Shown in pieces: positions 7,868 to 17,934 of a DNA stretch of 64,000 nucleotides (positions within the stretch are counted from its first letter, which is position 1; each line of letters begins with the position of its first letter). The notes below the pieces were generated by a model. That model had not been told where the DNA came from, made no database searches, and saw only the letters and a list, made by a program, of their open reading frames with translations. The position numbers were made by a program, and so were the translations under genes. The stretch comes from Jatrophihabitans sp035642535 (GTDB lineage: Bacteria > Actinomycetota > Actinomycetes > Mycobacteriales > Jatrophihabitantaceae): positions 1-64,000 of the forward strand of contig DASQSE010000070.1 of the NCBI GenBank assembly GCA_035642535.1. The letters are read 5' to 3'.

Positions 7868-10231
7868 ATGCAGGAGTCCGCACAGACGCACGACACCGCG
7901 GAGCGCGCGATGCGCGCTCTCGGCATCGTCGCATGGGCGGCGATCCCGGCCTCCTTCGTCGTCAAAGCCATCCTCCGGCCGCATTCGCAGGCGGTCGTCC
8001 AGGACGTCGTGGTCGGCGGGATGTCCGTCTTCTTCGTCGCCCTGATGATCCGGCTGGCCATCTGCGTCGCCGTGCGCCGCCGCCAACGTCTTGCCCTGGT
8101 GCCGCTGCTGCTCGCCATCGTGCTGTGGGCCGCCGGCGCCGCGCTGCTCAACGCGGGCAGCGAACCCGATCTCACGCACTTCCCGGCGCCCGGCGAGCCG
8201 CTGTTCCTCGCCTCGTACGTCGCGATGGCGGCGTTTCTGATCTTCGGAGCAGGGCGCGACCTGCGGGTACCCCTCGACACGTGGCTGCACGTGCTCGTCA
8301 TCTGCGGCGGCACCGTCAGCCTCACCGGCAGCCTCGTCCTGACGCCGGTCGGCACCGCGTACAGCGGTGATGCAACCGGGCTGTTCCTCGCCCTGCTGTA
8401 CCCGCTCATCGATCTCGTCCTGGCGGCACTCGTCATCGGCCAGGTGCTGCTGCGGCTGCGCGACGATCTCGCCAACTCGGCGGCGCTGGTGGCCGCCTTC
8501 GTGCTCTTCGCGTTCGCCGACGCGCACTTCGTCACCGACCTCTCCTCCGGCACCTATCAGCTGTCCGAGCTGAGCGACGCGTGCTGGGGTATCGGGTTCG
8601 CGCTCATCGTCGGCGTCGCGTGCCGGCCGCGCACAGCCTCGCCGCGGGTCATCCCACGCATGCAGGGAACCGCCGGCACGCTCGTCGCGGCTGCGGTCGC
8701 GGTCGCGCTCCTGCCGCTCGCGCCGTCCGACGGCATCGGCCTCTACCTGACCATCCCCGCGATCCTCACCCTGCTCGGTGCCGGCGGCCGACTCGTCCTG
8801 GCGCTGCGCGAAGCTCGGGGGGCGGCCGAGGCCCTGGCGCTCTCCCGCACCGACGACCTCACCCGGTTGCCGAACCGCAGGGCGCTGCGCGCCGACCTCG
8901 ACGCCGCGTACGAAGCCGGCCGGCACGTGTCGCTGATGCTGCTCGACATGGACGGCTTCAAGGAGGTCAACGACACGCTCGGCCACACCGCGGGCGACGA
9001 GGTGCTGCAGCTAACCGCCTATCGCATCCGGCAGAGCCTGCCGCCGACGATCGGCGTCGCGCGGCTCGGCGGTGACGAGTTCGCGGTGCTCGTCCACGAC
9101 GCGGACGTGCTCGAGCTGATGGAGATCGCACAGGACGTGCTGGCTCACGTCCGGGAGCCGGTGCGAGTCGAGGGGATCGAGATCAAGCCCAGCGGCTCGG
9201 TCGGCATCGCGGCCTGCGGCGAGTCGGTGGTCAAGGGCAGCGAGCTGCTGCGCCGCGCGGACGTGGCGATGTACCAGGCGAAGCAGCAACGGCTCGGCGT
9301 CGCGGTATACGACCCCGCGGACGACGACTTCAGCAAAGCCAAGTTGATGTTCGCCGACGAGCTGCGCAAGGCGCTCGACCTGAATCAGTTCGAGCTCTGG
9401 TACCAGCCGCAGGTGAGCGCCAGGACGATGCAGCTGTGCGGGTTCGAGGCGCTGCTTCGCTGGCGGCATCCGGCCCGTGGCGTCCTCAGCCCGGTCGAGT
9501 TCCTGCCCGCCGCGCGGCAGGCCGGTCTGATGGCCGCCATCTCGACCTGCGTCGCGGAACTCGCGGTGCGCGATCTGGCCACGCTGCGCGCGTGCGGCGT
9601 CGACGTCCGAACCGCGATCAACTGCGCACCGCCGGAGCTGCTCGGCGGCGCGTTCACCCAGGACCTCTACAGCCGGCTGGACAGCTTTGGGCTGCCGGCC
9701 GACCGGATGGTCATCGAGGTCACGGAGGACTCGTTCATCGCCGATCCGGAGCGCGCTCGCCAGGTGCTTCAGGATGTCCGCGACCACGGTCTCGAGGTCG
9801 CGATCGACGACTACGGCACCGGCTTCTCGTCCTTGGCGTACCTGCGTGACCTCGCCGTCGACGAACTCAAGATCGACCGTAGCTTCGTGGCCGCGATGGG
9901 CAACGATCCCCGCACGCGCATGATCGTGGCCTCGACGGTGCAGATGGCGCACGCACTGTCTCTGCGCACCGTTGCCGAGGGGGTCGAGGACGCCGACTGC
10001 GCAGCAGACCTGGCGCTGCTCGGCATCGACGTGCTGCAGGGCTACTACATCGCCCGGCCGATGCCGGCCAGCGCGGTGCCGGCATGGGCGACGGAGTGGC
10101 GGCTGCGCGGCGGCACGCCGGCCGTCGATGCCGTCCCCGAACTGACGACCGCCGCCTTCGACCCGACACCGCGGACTAAGCGGTCTTTGAAAGCTCTCGC
10201 TCGGGGTAGTGCACGTGGCTCCGCGTCTTGA
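7868..10231 (+). CDS. Membrane GGDEF-EAL protein (cyclic-di-GMP synthase/phosphodiesterase)
   Basis: A 787-residue bifunctional-looking c-di-GMP enzyme. Residues 1 to about 310 form roughly nine or ten hydrophobic helices, a likely membrane sensor. The GGDEF domain follows (DDLTRLPNRRAL, then RLGGDEFAVLV with an intact active site). The EAL domain comes last: EALLRWRHP, EVTED, IDDYGTGFSSLAYL, KIDRSF and AEGVED are all present, so both activities could work. No clear RxxD inhibitory site was seen before GGDEF. ATG 7868 was chosen since translation upstream in this frame only shadows the decarboxylase gene. The 3' end overlaps the convergent GNAT-like gene by 56 bp. Confidence 0.88.
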   Translation: MQESAQTHDTAERAMRALGIVAWAAIPASFVVKAILRPHSQAVVQDVVVGGMSVFFVALMIRLAICVAVRRRQRLALVPLLLAIVLWAAGAALLNAGSEPDLTHFPAPGEPLFLASYVAMAAFLIFGAGRDLRVPLDTWLHVLVICGGTVSLTGSLVLTPVGTAYSGDATGLFLALLYPLIDLVLAALVIGQVLLRLRDDLANSAALVAAFVLFAFADAHFVTDLSSGTYQLSELSDACWGIGFALIVGVACRPRTASPRVIPRMQGTAGTLVAAAVAVALLPLAPSDGIGLYLTIPAILTLLGAGGRLVLALREARGAAEALALSRTDDLTRLPNRRALRADLDAAYEAGRHVSLMLLDMDGFKEVNDTLGHTAGDEVLQLTAYRIRQSLPPTIGVARLGGDEFAVLVHDADVLELMEIAQDVLAHVREPVRVEGIEIKPSGSVGIAACGESVVKGSELLRRADVAMYQAKQQRLGVAVYDPADDDFSKAKLMFADELRKALDLNQFELWYQPQVSARTMQLCGFEALLRWRHPARGVLSPVEFLPAARQAGLMAAISTCVAELAVRDLATLRACGVDVRTAINCAPPELLGGAFTQDLYSRLDSFGLPADRMVIEVTEDSFIADPERARQVLQDVRDHGLEVAIDDYGTGFSSLAYLRDLAVDELKIDRSFVAAMGNDPRTRMIVASTVQMAHALSLRTVAEGVEDADCAADLALLGIDVLQGYYIARPMPASAVPAWATEWRLRGGTPAVDAVPELTTAAFDPTPRTKRSLKALARGSARGSAS

Positions 10232-10910
10232 TCCGGAATTCCGCGAGCGGCGGCACGTAGATGCCGGTCAACCCGATGCCCATCGTCATGAGGCGGTGTG
10301 CGTCCGGGTTGAGCCGGCGCTGGTTGTCCATCATGGCCGGGACGTCGCCGACCAGCGGCACGGTCGCGGACGAGCCGAGATACGGGGCGGGACGAGTGCC
10401 CGGAATCGGGCGCGCGATGAAGCCGACCATCTCCAGGAGGCGACGGACATGGTCGTCGAGCATCATCACCGCCCAGCGGACGGAGTTGGCCCGCGCGGCC
10501 TGCAGCATGCCGTGCTGCAAAGCCGCCCACGCCAGCGGCGTCACCGGACGGTCCTTGCGCACTGCGATCGTGGTGATGTCCCACGCGGTGGGGAGGTCCG
10601 CGCCTACCGCGCGCAGCGCACGCGCGCCGTCGACGAACCAGGGCGCGCCCGCGATGTCATGGATCGTCTTGAGGCCGGCCGGCGAAGGCGCGATCAGCCG
10701 ACACGTCGCGACCACGTCGTCGCTGCTGTCGGCAAGCACGACGAAATGCGTCGCGTCGTCGTAGGGCCCGTACTCGTCTTCGAGCTCGGCCGCGGTGTTG
10801 CCGAAGGCCCGTTGGAACACGCTGGCCTCGCAGCTACGCGCCGCGTCCAACAAGTTCCCAGTCGGGCTGAAAGAGAGTCGATAGTCCTCAGCGCGCGCTG
10901 AATCCGGCAT
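10176..10910 (-). CDS. GNAT-like or autoinducer-synthase-like protein, uncharacterised
   Basis: A 244-residue soluble protein whose central part (FVVLADSSDDVVATCRLIAPSP, then WDITTIAVRKD, then a long helix and RLLEMVGF) has the order of strands and helices of the acyl-CoA N-acyltransferase/LuxI superfamily. A true acetyl-CoA loop (Q/RxxGxG/A) is not evident, so the acyl donor or activity is open. ATG 10910 follows a G-rich ribosome site; an upstream ATG (10949) adds 13 residues. Its last 56 bp overlap the 3' end of the GGDEF-EAL gene on the other strand, which could tie the two in antisense fashion. I do not recognise an established family name. Confidence 0.6.
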   Translation of the reverse strand: MPDSARAEDYRLSFSPTGNLLDAARSCEASVFQRAFGNTAAELEDEYGPYDDATHFVVLADSSDDVVATCRLIAPSPAGLKTIHDIAGAPWFVDGARALRAVGADLPTAWDITTIAVRKDRPVTPLAWAALQHGMLQAARANSVRWAVMMLDDHVRRLLEMVGFIARPIPGTRPAPYLGSSATVPLVGDVPAMMDNQRRLNPDAHRLMTMGIGLTGIYVPPLAEFRIKTRSHVHYPERELSKTA

Positions 10911-11049
10911 TGTGGCGCCCCCCGCCAAATAGTCTGATCGAATTAACATTGACCTTACTGAACCGATCTGCGTCCGAATAGATCAACATGCCGGGCCAGG
11001 GGGCTCTAAAAACACGGTCGGAAGTCCCGTCGGGCACGACCCCTTCGAC

Positions 11050-12687
11050 TCAAGATCGGGTGACGGCGAGCTCCGGATGACTAAGCGTCTCGCGGGCCAG
11101 CACGGCGAAATGCAGTCCCACGACGACGGCCGGGTCGGCAAGATCGACGCCTAGCACCCGCTCCACTTTGCCGATGCGGTCGTAGAGTGCCGCGCGCGAG
11201 ATGAACAGCTCCGCGGCAGCCGCGGTCTTGTTCCCTCCGCAGCGGCAGTAGGCGGCGAGGAACTCGAACAGCCGCGAGCTGTGCGCGGCGTCGTGCGCGA
11301 GCAGCGGGCCGAGCTCGCGCTCGACGTAGTCGCGCACGGCCGGCTCCTCGCGCATGGCGTGCACCAGCCCGCGCAGTCGCAGATCCGGTGGGCGGAAGTA
11401 CGCGCGATAGCCCGGCATCCCCACCGCCGCATCGGCTACCTGCATCGCCTCGCGCAACGTGCTCTGCGCGCGCTCCACGCCGTGCACCGTGCTGCCGGCT
11501 CCGACCACCAGTGCGCCCGCGTCCGAGCGACGGTCGAAGACGGCGTGCAGCCGGTCGCTGAGCGTGGCGAGGACGGCGTCGGCCTGCGCGATGCGCTCCT
11601 GGGAGAGCAGCACCGCGACCCGATGATCGTCGAGCGGGCCGATCAGCGCGGGGATGCGCAGCGCCCGCAGCGCCGCGACGGCCTGGCTGGCGAGATCGCG
11701 GAGCAGCCCCGGCTGCCCGCCCGGGCCGGACTGCTCGACGGTGGGCCGAACGACGACCCCGGTCAGGCTGCGCCCCTCGAGCGGCACGCCCAGCCCGCGC
11801 GCCCGCGCCGCGGTCTCGGCGGCCGCCTCGGTCGAGAGCGCGAGGGCAGTGAGCAGCGTCCGGTGCGACTGGCGTTCGAGGCTGTCCATGTCGCGGTCGG
11901 TCAATCGGCTGATCACCAGCGCTGTCGCGCCGCGCTCGAGCAGCATCCGCTCCTGGGGGGTGGCCTGCGGGCCGCACCGCATGACGAGCCGACCCCAGCT
12001 GCCACCGGACGGCGTCGCGACGTCGATGACGGCCCAGCCGTCCCAATTCGCCCGCGACCCGCGCCGCACCCGGCTCTCCCAGGCGGCGAGCACCGCGGGC
12101 GCGTCACCGTCCGGGCAGCTGTAGGCGAGGACGTGGTGGGTCAGGTTCTCGTGGATGACCGGCCGGCCGGACATCGAGGCAACCAGGTCGACGACCTCCT
12201 GCGGTCCGGCGCCGGCGAGCGTGAGCCCGGTGAACGCCTGATGCGCCTCGTCCGATGCGATCAGCTCCTGCATCCGCACGTCGAGGATGAGCGTGTGCAC
12301 CGCCTGCGTCATCGCGACGAACGGGGTCTCACGGCGCAGCTCGATCAATGGCAGCTCGGTGCGCTCGGCGGCCTCGACGAGCTCGGCCGGCAGCGTGCCC
12401 CGATAGCGACGGCCCAGCTCGACCGCCAGGCCGGACACGCCCGCAGCGCTCAATTCGCTCGCATACCGGGCGAGCGCATCGCCCGACTCCGGCAGCGCGA
12501 TGCCGGTGGTGAGAATCAGCTCGCCGCCCTCGAGCAGGTGCGCGATGTCGGCGACCTCGCTGACATGCACCCACCGGACCCCGCGCTCGAGTTGGTCCTT
12601 CCCGGCGAGCACGACCGGGTCGGCGCGCCGGACCGCCGCGAGCTCGAGGACGGTCGCGAGCGTCGGCAGCACTGACTCACCATACAT
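11050..12687 (-). CDS. PucR family transcriptional regulator
   Basis: A 545-residue activator of the PucR/CdaR type. The N-terminal PucR domain contains VRWVHVSEVADIAHLLEGGELILTTG (quoted in part: WVHVSEVAD, LILTTG). The middle is a degenerate GGDEF-like (CdaR) domain. The C-terminal helix-turn-helix reads NKTAAAAELFISRAALYDRI. PucR proteins regulate purine, allantoin and related nitrogen catabolism. Here the gene is divergent from the pyrimidine-type catabolic operon across 74 bp, the expected place for its operator. The start may be ATG 12687 or the nearby in-frame GTG before LPTL. Direct control of the operon is inferred from position. Confidence 0.9.
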   Translation of the reverse strand: MYGESVLPTLATVLELAAVRRADPVVLAGKDQLERGVRWVHVSEVADIAHLLEGGELILTTGIALPESGDALARYASELSAAGVSGLAVELGRRYRGTLPAELVEAAERTELPLIELRRETPFVAMTQAVHTLILDVRMQELIASDEAHQAFTGLTLAGAGPQEVVDLVASMSGRPVIHENLTHHVLAYSCPDGDAPAVLAAWESRVRRGSRANWDGWAVIDVATPSGGSWGRLVMRCGPQATPQERMLLERGATALVISRLTDRDMDSLERQSHRTLLTALALSTEAAAETAARARGLGVPLEGRSLTGVVVRPTVEQSGPGGQPGLLRDLASQAVAALRALRIPALIGPLDDHRVAVLLSQERIAQADAVLATLSDRLHAVFDRRSDAGALVVGAGSTVHGVERAQSTLREAMQVADAAVGMPGYRAYFRPPDLRLRGLVHAMREEPAVRDYVERELGPLLAHDAAHSSRLFEFLAAYCRCGGNKTAAAAELFISRAALYDRIGKVERVLGVDLADPAVVVGLHFAVLARETLSHPELAVTRS

Positions 12688-12688
12688 T

Positions 12689-12717
12689 TCGTCGGGTGCG
12701 GCGCGATTTCCCGACGA
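12689..12717. promoter_or_regulatory. Candidate PucR operator in divergent promoter
   Basis: Inverted arms TCGTCGGG (12689-12696) and CCCGACGA (12710-12717) are separated by 13 bp, between pucR and mmsA. The 74-bp gap must hold both promoters, so a bound regulator here could act on both. Protein assignment is inference. Confidence 0.4.
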
Positions 12718-12761
12718 TCTGTCGGTTACGCGACCCGGGCGCCGCGGCCTAGCGTCGCCCC

Positions 12762-14252
<1,491 letters not shown>

Positions 14253-14270
14253 TCGAAGGGAACGTTGCGA

Positions 14271-15644
14271 GTGAGCAACCCGCTGCACGGCATCCCGGCC
14301 GACCGCGACACGATCAAGGCGCTCGACAAGAAGCACGTCTTCCACTCCTGGTCGGCGCAGGGCCTCATCGACCCGCTGCCGATCGCGTCCGCCTCCGGGT
14401 CGTACTTCACCGATTTCGACGGCAACCGCTATCTCGACTTCGCCTCGCAGCTGGTCAACGTCAACATCGGACATCAGCACCCGCGGCTGATCGCGGCGAT
14501 CCAGGAGTATGCGGCCAAGCTGACGACCATCCAGCCGTCGTTCGCCAATGACGCGCGCAGCGAGGCGGCTCGGCTGATCTGCGAGCTCGCCCCCGGTGAC
14601 CTGAACTGCATCTTCTTCACCAACGGCGGCGCGGAGGCCACCGAGAACGCGATGCGGATGGCCAAGCTGCACACCGGCCGGCAGAAGGTGCTCGCCGCCT
14701 ACCGCAGCTACCACGGCGCGACGGCCGGGGCGATCACGATGACCGGCGACCCGCGGCGCTGGGGTGCCGAGCCGGCGATGCCCGGCGTCATCCACTACTG
14801 GGGCCCGTACCTCTATCGCTCCGCATTCCACGCCAGCACCCCGGAGGAGGAGGCGGAGCGCGCGCTGCAACACCTGCGCGACCTGATCATGGTCGAGGGC
14901 AGCCACACGATCGCCGCAATCATCCTCGAGACGGTCGTGGGGACGAACGGCATCCTGGTGCCGCCGCCCGGCTACCTGGCGGGCGTGCGCGCGATCTGCG
15001 ACGAGTTCGGGATCGTCATGATCGCCGACGAGGTGATGGCCGGCTTCGGTCGCTGCGGCGAGTGGTTCGCGATCGACCGTTGGGGCGTCACGCCCGACCT
15101 CATCACGTTCGCGAAGGGCGTCAACTCCGGCTACATCCCGATCGGCGGCGTGCTCATCAATGAGCCGATCGCCGCGACGTTCAGCGAGCGCGTCTATCCG
15201 GGCGGGCTCACCTACTCCGGCCACCCGCTGGCCTGCGCCAGCGCCGTCGCCTCGATCAACATCTTCAAGGACGAGGGGATCATCGAGCACGCGCGCCGGC
15301 TGGGGACCGACGTCATCGGCCCGGAGCTCGCCAAGGTCGCCGACCGGCACCCGTCGGTGGGCGAGGTGCGCGGGCTCGGCGTCTTCTGGGCGCTCGAACT
15401 CGTCCGCGACCGCGACACCCGCGAACCACTCGTCCCCTACAACGCCGCCGGTGCGGCCGCCAAGCCGATGAACGAGTTCGCGGCAGCGTGCAAGCAGCGC
15501 GGCCTGTGGCCGTTCACCCATTTCAACCGCACCCACGTGGTGCCGCCGTGCACGTCCACCGAGGCCGAGGTCCGAGAAGGGCTAGGCGTGCTGGACGAGG
15601 CGCTGGCGGTCGCGGATTCCTACTACACGGGGAGCACCTCGTGA
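14271..15644 (+). CDS. Class III omega-aminotransferase, probably beta-alanine/3-aminoisobutyrate
   Basis: A 457-residue PLP fold type I enzyme that should pass the amino group of beta-alanine or 3-aminoisobutyrate to pyruvate or 2-oxoglutarate. The family signatures are VMIADEVMAGFGR (cofactor Asp) and LITFAKGVNSGYIPIGG (Schiff-base lysine). GTG 14271 is preferred since GAAGGG lies about 10 nt upstream; TTG 14265 is the alternative. It is 18 bp after mmsA, and its product is the substrate of MmsA, so the two steps are directly joined. The substrate is inferred from neighbours; other omega-amino acids remain possible. Confidence 0.88.
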   Translation: MSNPLHGIPADRDTIKALDKKHVFHSWSAQGLIDPLPIASASGSYFTDFDGNRYLDFASQLVNVNIGHQHPRLIAAIQEYAAKLTTIQPSFANDARSEAARLICELAPGDLNCIFFTNGGAEATENAMRMAKLHTGRQKVLAAYRSYHGATAGAITMTGDPRRWGAEPAMPGVIHYWGPYLYRSAFHASTPEEEAERALQHLRDLIMVEGSHTIAAIILETVVGTNGILVPPPGYLAGVRAICDEFGIVMIADEVMAGFGRCGEWFAIDRWGVTPDLITFAKGVNSGYIPIGGVLINEPIAATFSERVYPGGLTYSGHPLACASAVASINIFKDEGIIEHARRLGTDVIGPELAKVADRHPSVGEVRGLGVFWALELVRDRDTREPLVPYNAAGAAAKPMNEFAAACKQRGLWPFTHFNRTHVVPPCTSTEAEVREGLGVLDEALAVADSYYTGSTS

Positions 15645-15672
15645 CGACCGAGCGACATCTTGTGGAGCGAGC

Positions 15673-16521
15673 ATGAGCACTGTAAGAGCAGCCATCACCC
15701 AGGTCGCCTGGACCGGCGACAAGGAGACCATGATCAAGCGCCACGAGGAGCTGGCGCGCGACGCCGCTGCCGACGGCGTCCAGATCATCGGCTTCCAGGA
15801 GCTGTTCTACGGCCCGTACTTCGGCATCCGGCCGGACCAGAAGTACTACGCCTACACCGAGTCGATCCCCGGCCCGACTGTCGAGCGCTTCCAGGCGCTG
15901 GCCAAGCAACTGAGCCTGGTGATCGTCCTGCCCATCTACGAGGTGGCGAACGAGGGCGAGTACTACAACACCGCGGCGGTCATCGACGCCGACGGTGCGC
16001 TGCTCGGCAAGTACCGCAAGCACCACATCCCGAACCTCCCGCAGTTCTGGGAGAAGTTCTATTTCCGGCCCGGCAACCTCGGCTACCCGGTGTTCGATAC
16101 CGCCGTCGGCAAGGTCGGCGTCTACATCTGTTACGACCGGCACTTCCCGGAGGGCTGGCGCGAGCTTGGCCTGAACGGCGCGCAGCTGGTGTTCAACCCG
16201 TCCGCCACTAAGCCGGGGCTGTCGAACCGGTTGTGGGAGATCGAACAGCCGGCCGCCGCGGCCGCGAACCAGTACTACGTCGCGGCGAACAACCGGATCG
16301 GCCGCGAGTACGAGGAGTTCGGCGACGACGCCGTGGAGTTCTACGGCACGAGCTACTTCGTCAACCCGCGGGGCAACTTCGTCGGCGAGGTCGGCTCCGC
16401 CGACAAGGAGGAGATCGTCACCCGCGACCTCGACTTCGACGAGATCACCCGCACCCGCAACGACTGGCAGTTCTACCGCGACCGCCGCCCGGAGTCGTAC
16501 ACGAAGACGGTGCAGCCATGA
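15673..16521 (+). CDS. Beta-ureidopropionase-like nitrilase-superfamily amidase
   Basis: The 282-residue protein hydrolyses an N-carbamoyl amide, most likely N-carbamoyl-beta-alanine, to beta-alanine, CO2 and ammonia. The Glu-Lys-Cys triad is visible: E43 in FQELFYGPYFG, K116 in KYRKHHIP and C153 in VYICYDRHFPEGW. The FQELFYGPYF context is typical of beta-ureidopropionases and N-carbamoylputrescine amidases. The placement between an omega-aminotransferase and a dihydropyrimidinase favours the first. Its TGA overlaps the ATG of the dihydropyrimidinase by 4 bp, so the two hydrolytic steps are translationally coupled. Confidence 0.92.
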   Translation: MSTVRAAITQVAWTGDKETMIKRHEELARDAAADGVQIIGFQELFYGPYFGIRPDQKYYAYTESIPGPTVERFQALAKQLSLVIVLPIYEVANEGEYYNTAAVIDADGALLGKYRKHHIPNLPQFWEKFYFRPGNLGYPVFDTAVGKVGVYICYDRHFPEGWRELGLNGAQLVFNPSATKPGLSNRLWEIEQPAAAAANQYYVAANNRIGREYEEFGDDAVEFYGTSYFVNPRGNFVGEVGSADKEEIVTRDLDFDEITRTRNDWQFYRDRRPESYTKTVQP

Positions 16522-17921
16522 GCCGCACCCTCATCAAGGGCGGGACGGTGGTGTCGTCCACCGGCGCGTCCGTGCACGACGTGCTCGTCGACGGCGAGAC
16601 GATCGCGGCACTGCTCGCGCCGGGCGCGCTCGAGGTCACCGCCGACACGACGATCGACGCAACAGGCAAGTACGTGATCCCCGGCGGCATCGACGTGCAC
16701 ACGCACATGGAGCTGCCCTTCGGCGGCACCTACGCGTCGGACACGTTCGAGACGGGCAGTCGCGCCGCCGCATGGGGCGGGACGACCACGATGATCGACT
16801 TTGCCGTGCAGGCGTACGGCGAGCGCGTCCAGGACCAGTTGCAGGTCTGGCACGACAAGGCCGCCGGCAACTGCGCGATCGACTACGCCTTCCACCAGAT
16901 CATCGGCGACGTCAACGACGAGTCGCTGAAGGCGATGGACGAGCTCATCGACGAGGGCGTCACCAGCTTCAAGCTGTTCATGGCCTATCCCGGCGTCTTC
17001 CTCAGCAGCGACGGGCAGATCCTGCGCGCGATGCAGTCGGCGGCCGGCAACGGCGGGCTGATCATGATGCACGCCGAGAACGGCTCGGCCATCGACGTGC
17101 TCGTCAAGCAGGCGCTCGAGCGCGGCGAGACCGCGCCGTACTACCACGGCCTGACCCGGCCGTGGCAGACCGAGCAGGAGGCGACGCACCGCGCGGTCAT
17201 GCTCGCCGACATCACCGGCGCGCCGCTCTACGTCGTGCACGTCTCGGCCAGGCAGGCGCTCGAACGGATCGCCGCGGCGCGCGGCGAAGGCCGCAACGTC
17301 TTCGGCGAGACCTGCCCGCAGTACCTGTACCTCTCGCTGGAGGAGCACCTCGGCGCACCCGGGTTCGAGGGGGCGAAGTGGGTCTGCTCGACGCCGCTGC
17401 GCGCCCGCGCCGAGGGCCACCAGGACGAGCTCTGGAAGTACATCAGCACCGGCGACATCACGGCGGTGTCCACCGACCACTGCCCGTTCTGCATGAAGGA
17501 TCAGAAGGAACTCGGCCTGGGTGACTTCTCGAAGATCCCGAACGGCATCGGCAGCGTCGAACACCGGATGGATCTGATCTATCAGGGCGTCGTCGACGGC
17601 CGCATCTCGCTCGAGCGCTGGGTGGACGTCTGCTGCACGACGCCGGCCCGGATGTTCGGGCTGTACGGCCGCAAGGGCGTGCTCGCCCCGGGCGCGGACG
17701 CGGACATCGTCGTCTACGACCCGAACGGGCACACGTCCATCGGCATCGGCAAGACGCACCACATGAACATGGATCACTCGGCGTGGGAGGGTTTCGAGAT
17801 CGACGGGCACGTCGACGTCGTGCTCTCGCGCGGCGCCGTCATCAAGGACGAGACGGGATACGTCGGCAGCAAGGGCCACGGCAAGTTCGTCAAGCGCGGC
17901 CTCTCACAGAACCTGATCTGA
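16518..17921 (+). CDS. hydA: Dihydropyrimidinase/hydantoinase
   Basis: A 467-residue metal-dependent cyclic amidase that opens dihydrouracil, dihydrothymine or hydantoin rings. Metal ligands are seen in GGIDVHTHMELPFGG and in the HAENG and VVHVSA segments. The carboxylated lysine fits TSFKLFMAYPG, and the late Asp is in STDHCPFC. Length and motif order match D-hydantoinase/dihydropyrimidinase rather than dihydroorotase. ATG 16518 overlaps the previous stop (ATGA). The product N-carbamoyl acid is the substrate of the gene just upstream. Confidence 0.93.
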   Translation: MSRTLIKGGTVVSSTGASVHDVLVDGETIAALLAPGALEVTADTTIDATGKYVIPGGIDVHTHMELPFGGTYASDTFETGSRAAAWGGTTTMIDFAVQAYGERVQDQLQVWHDKAAGNCAIDYAFHQIIGDVNDESLKAMDELIDEGVTSFKLFMAYPGVFLSSDGQILRAMQSAAGNGGLIMMHAENGSAIDVLVKQALERGETAPYYHGLTRPWQTEQEATHRAVMLADITGAPLYVVHVSARQALERIAAARGEGRNVFGETCPQYLYLSLEEHLGAPGFEGAKWVCSTPLRARAEGHQDELWKYISTGDITAVSTDHCPFCMKDQKELGLGDFSKIPNGIGSVEHRMDLIYQGVVDGRISLERWVDVCCTTPARMFGLYGRKGVLAPGADADIVVYDPNGHTSIGIGKTHHMNMDHSAWEGFEIDGHVDVVLSRGAVIKDETGYVGSKGHGKFVKRGLSQNLI

Positions 17922-17934
17922 GACGGGGTGACCG

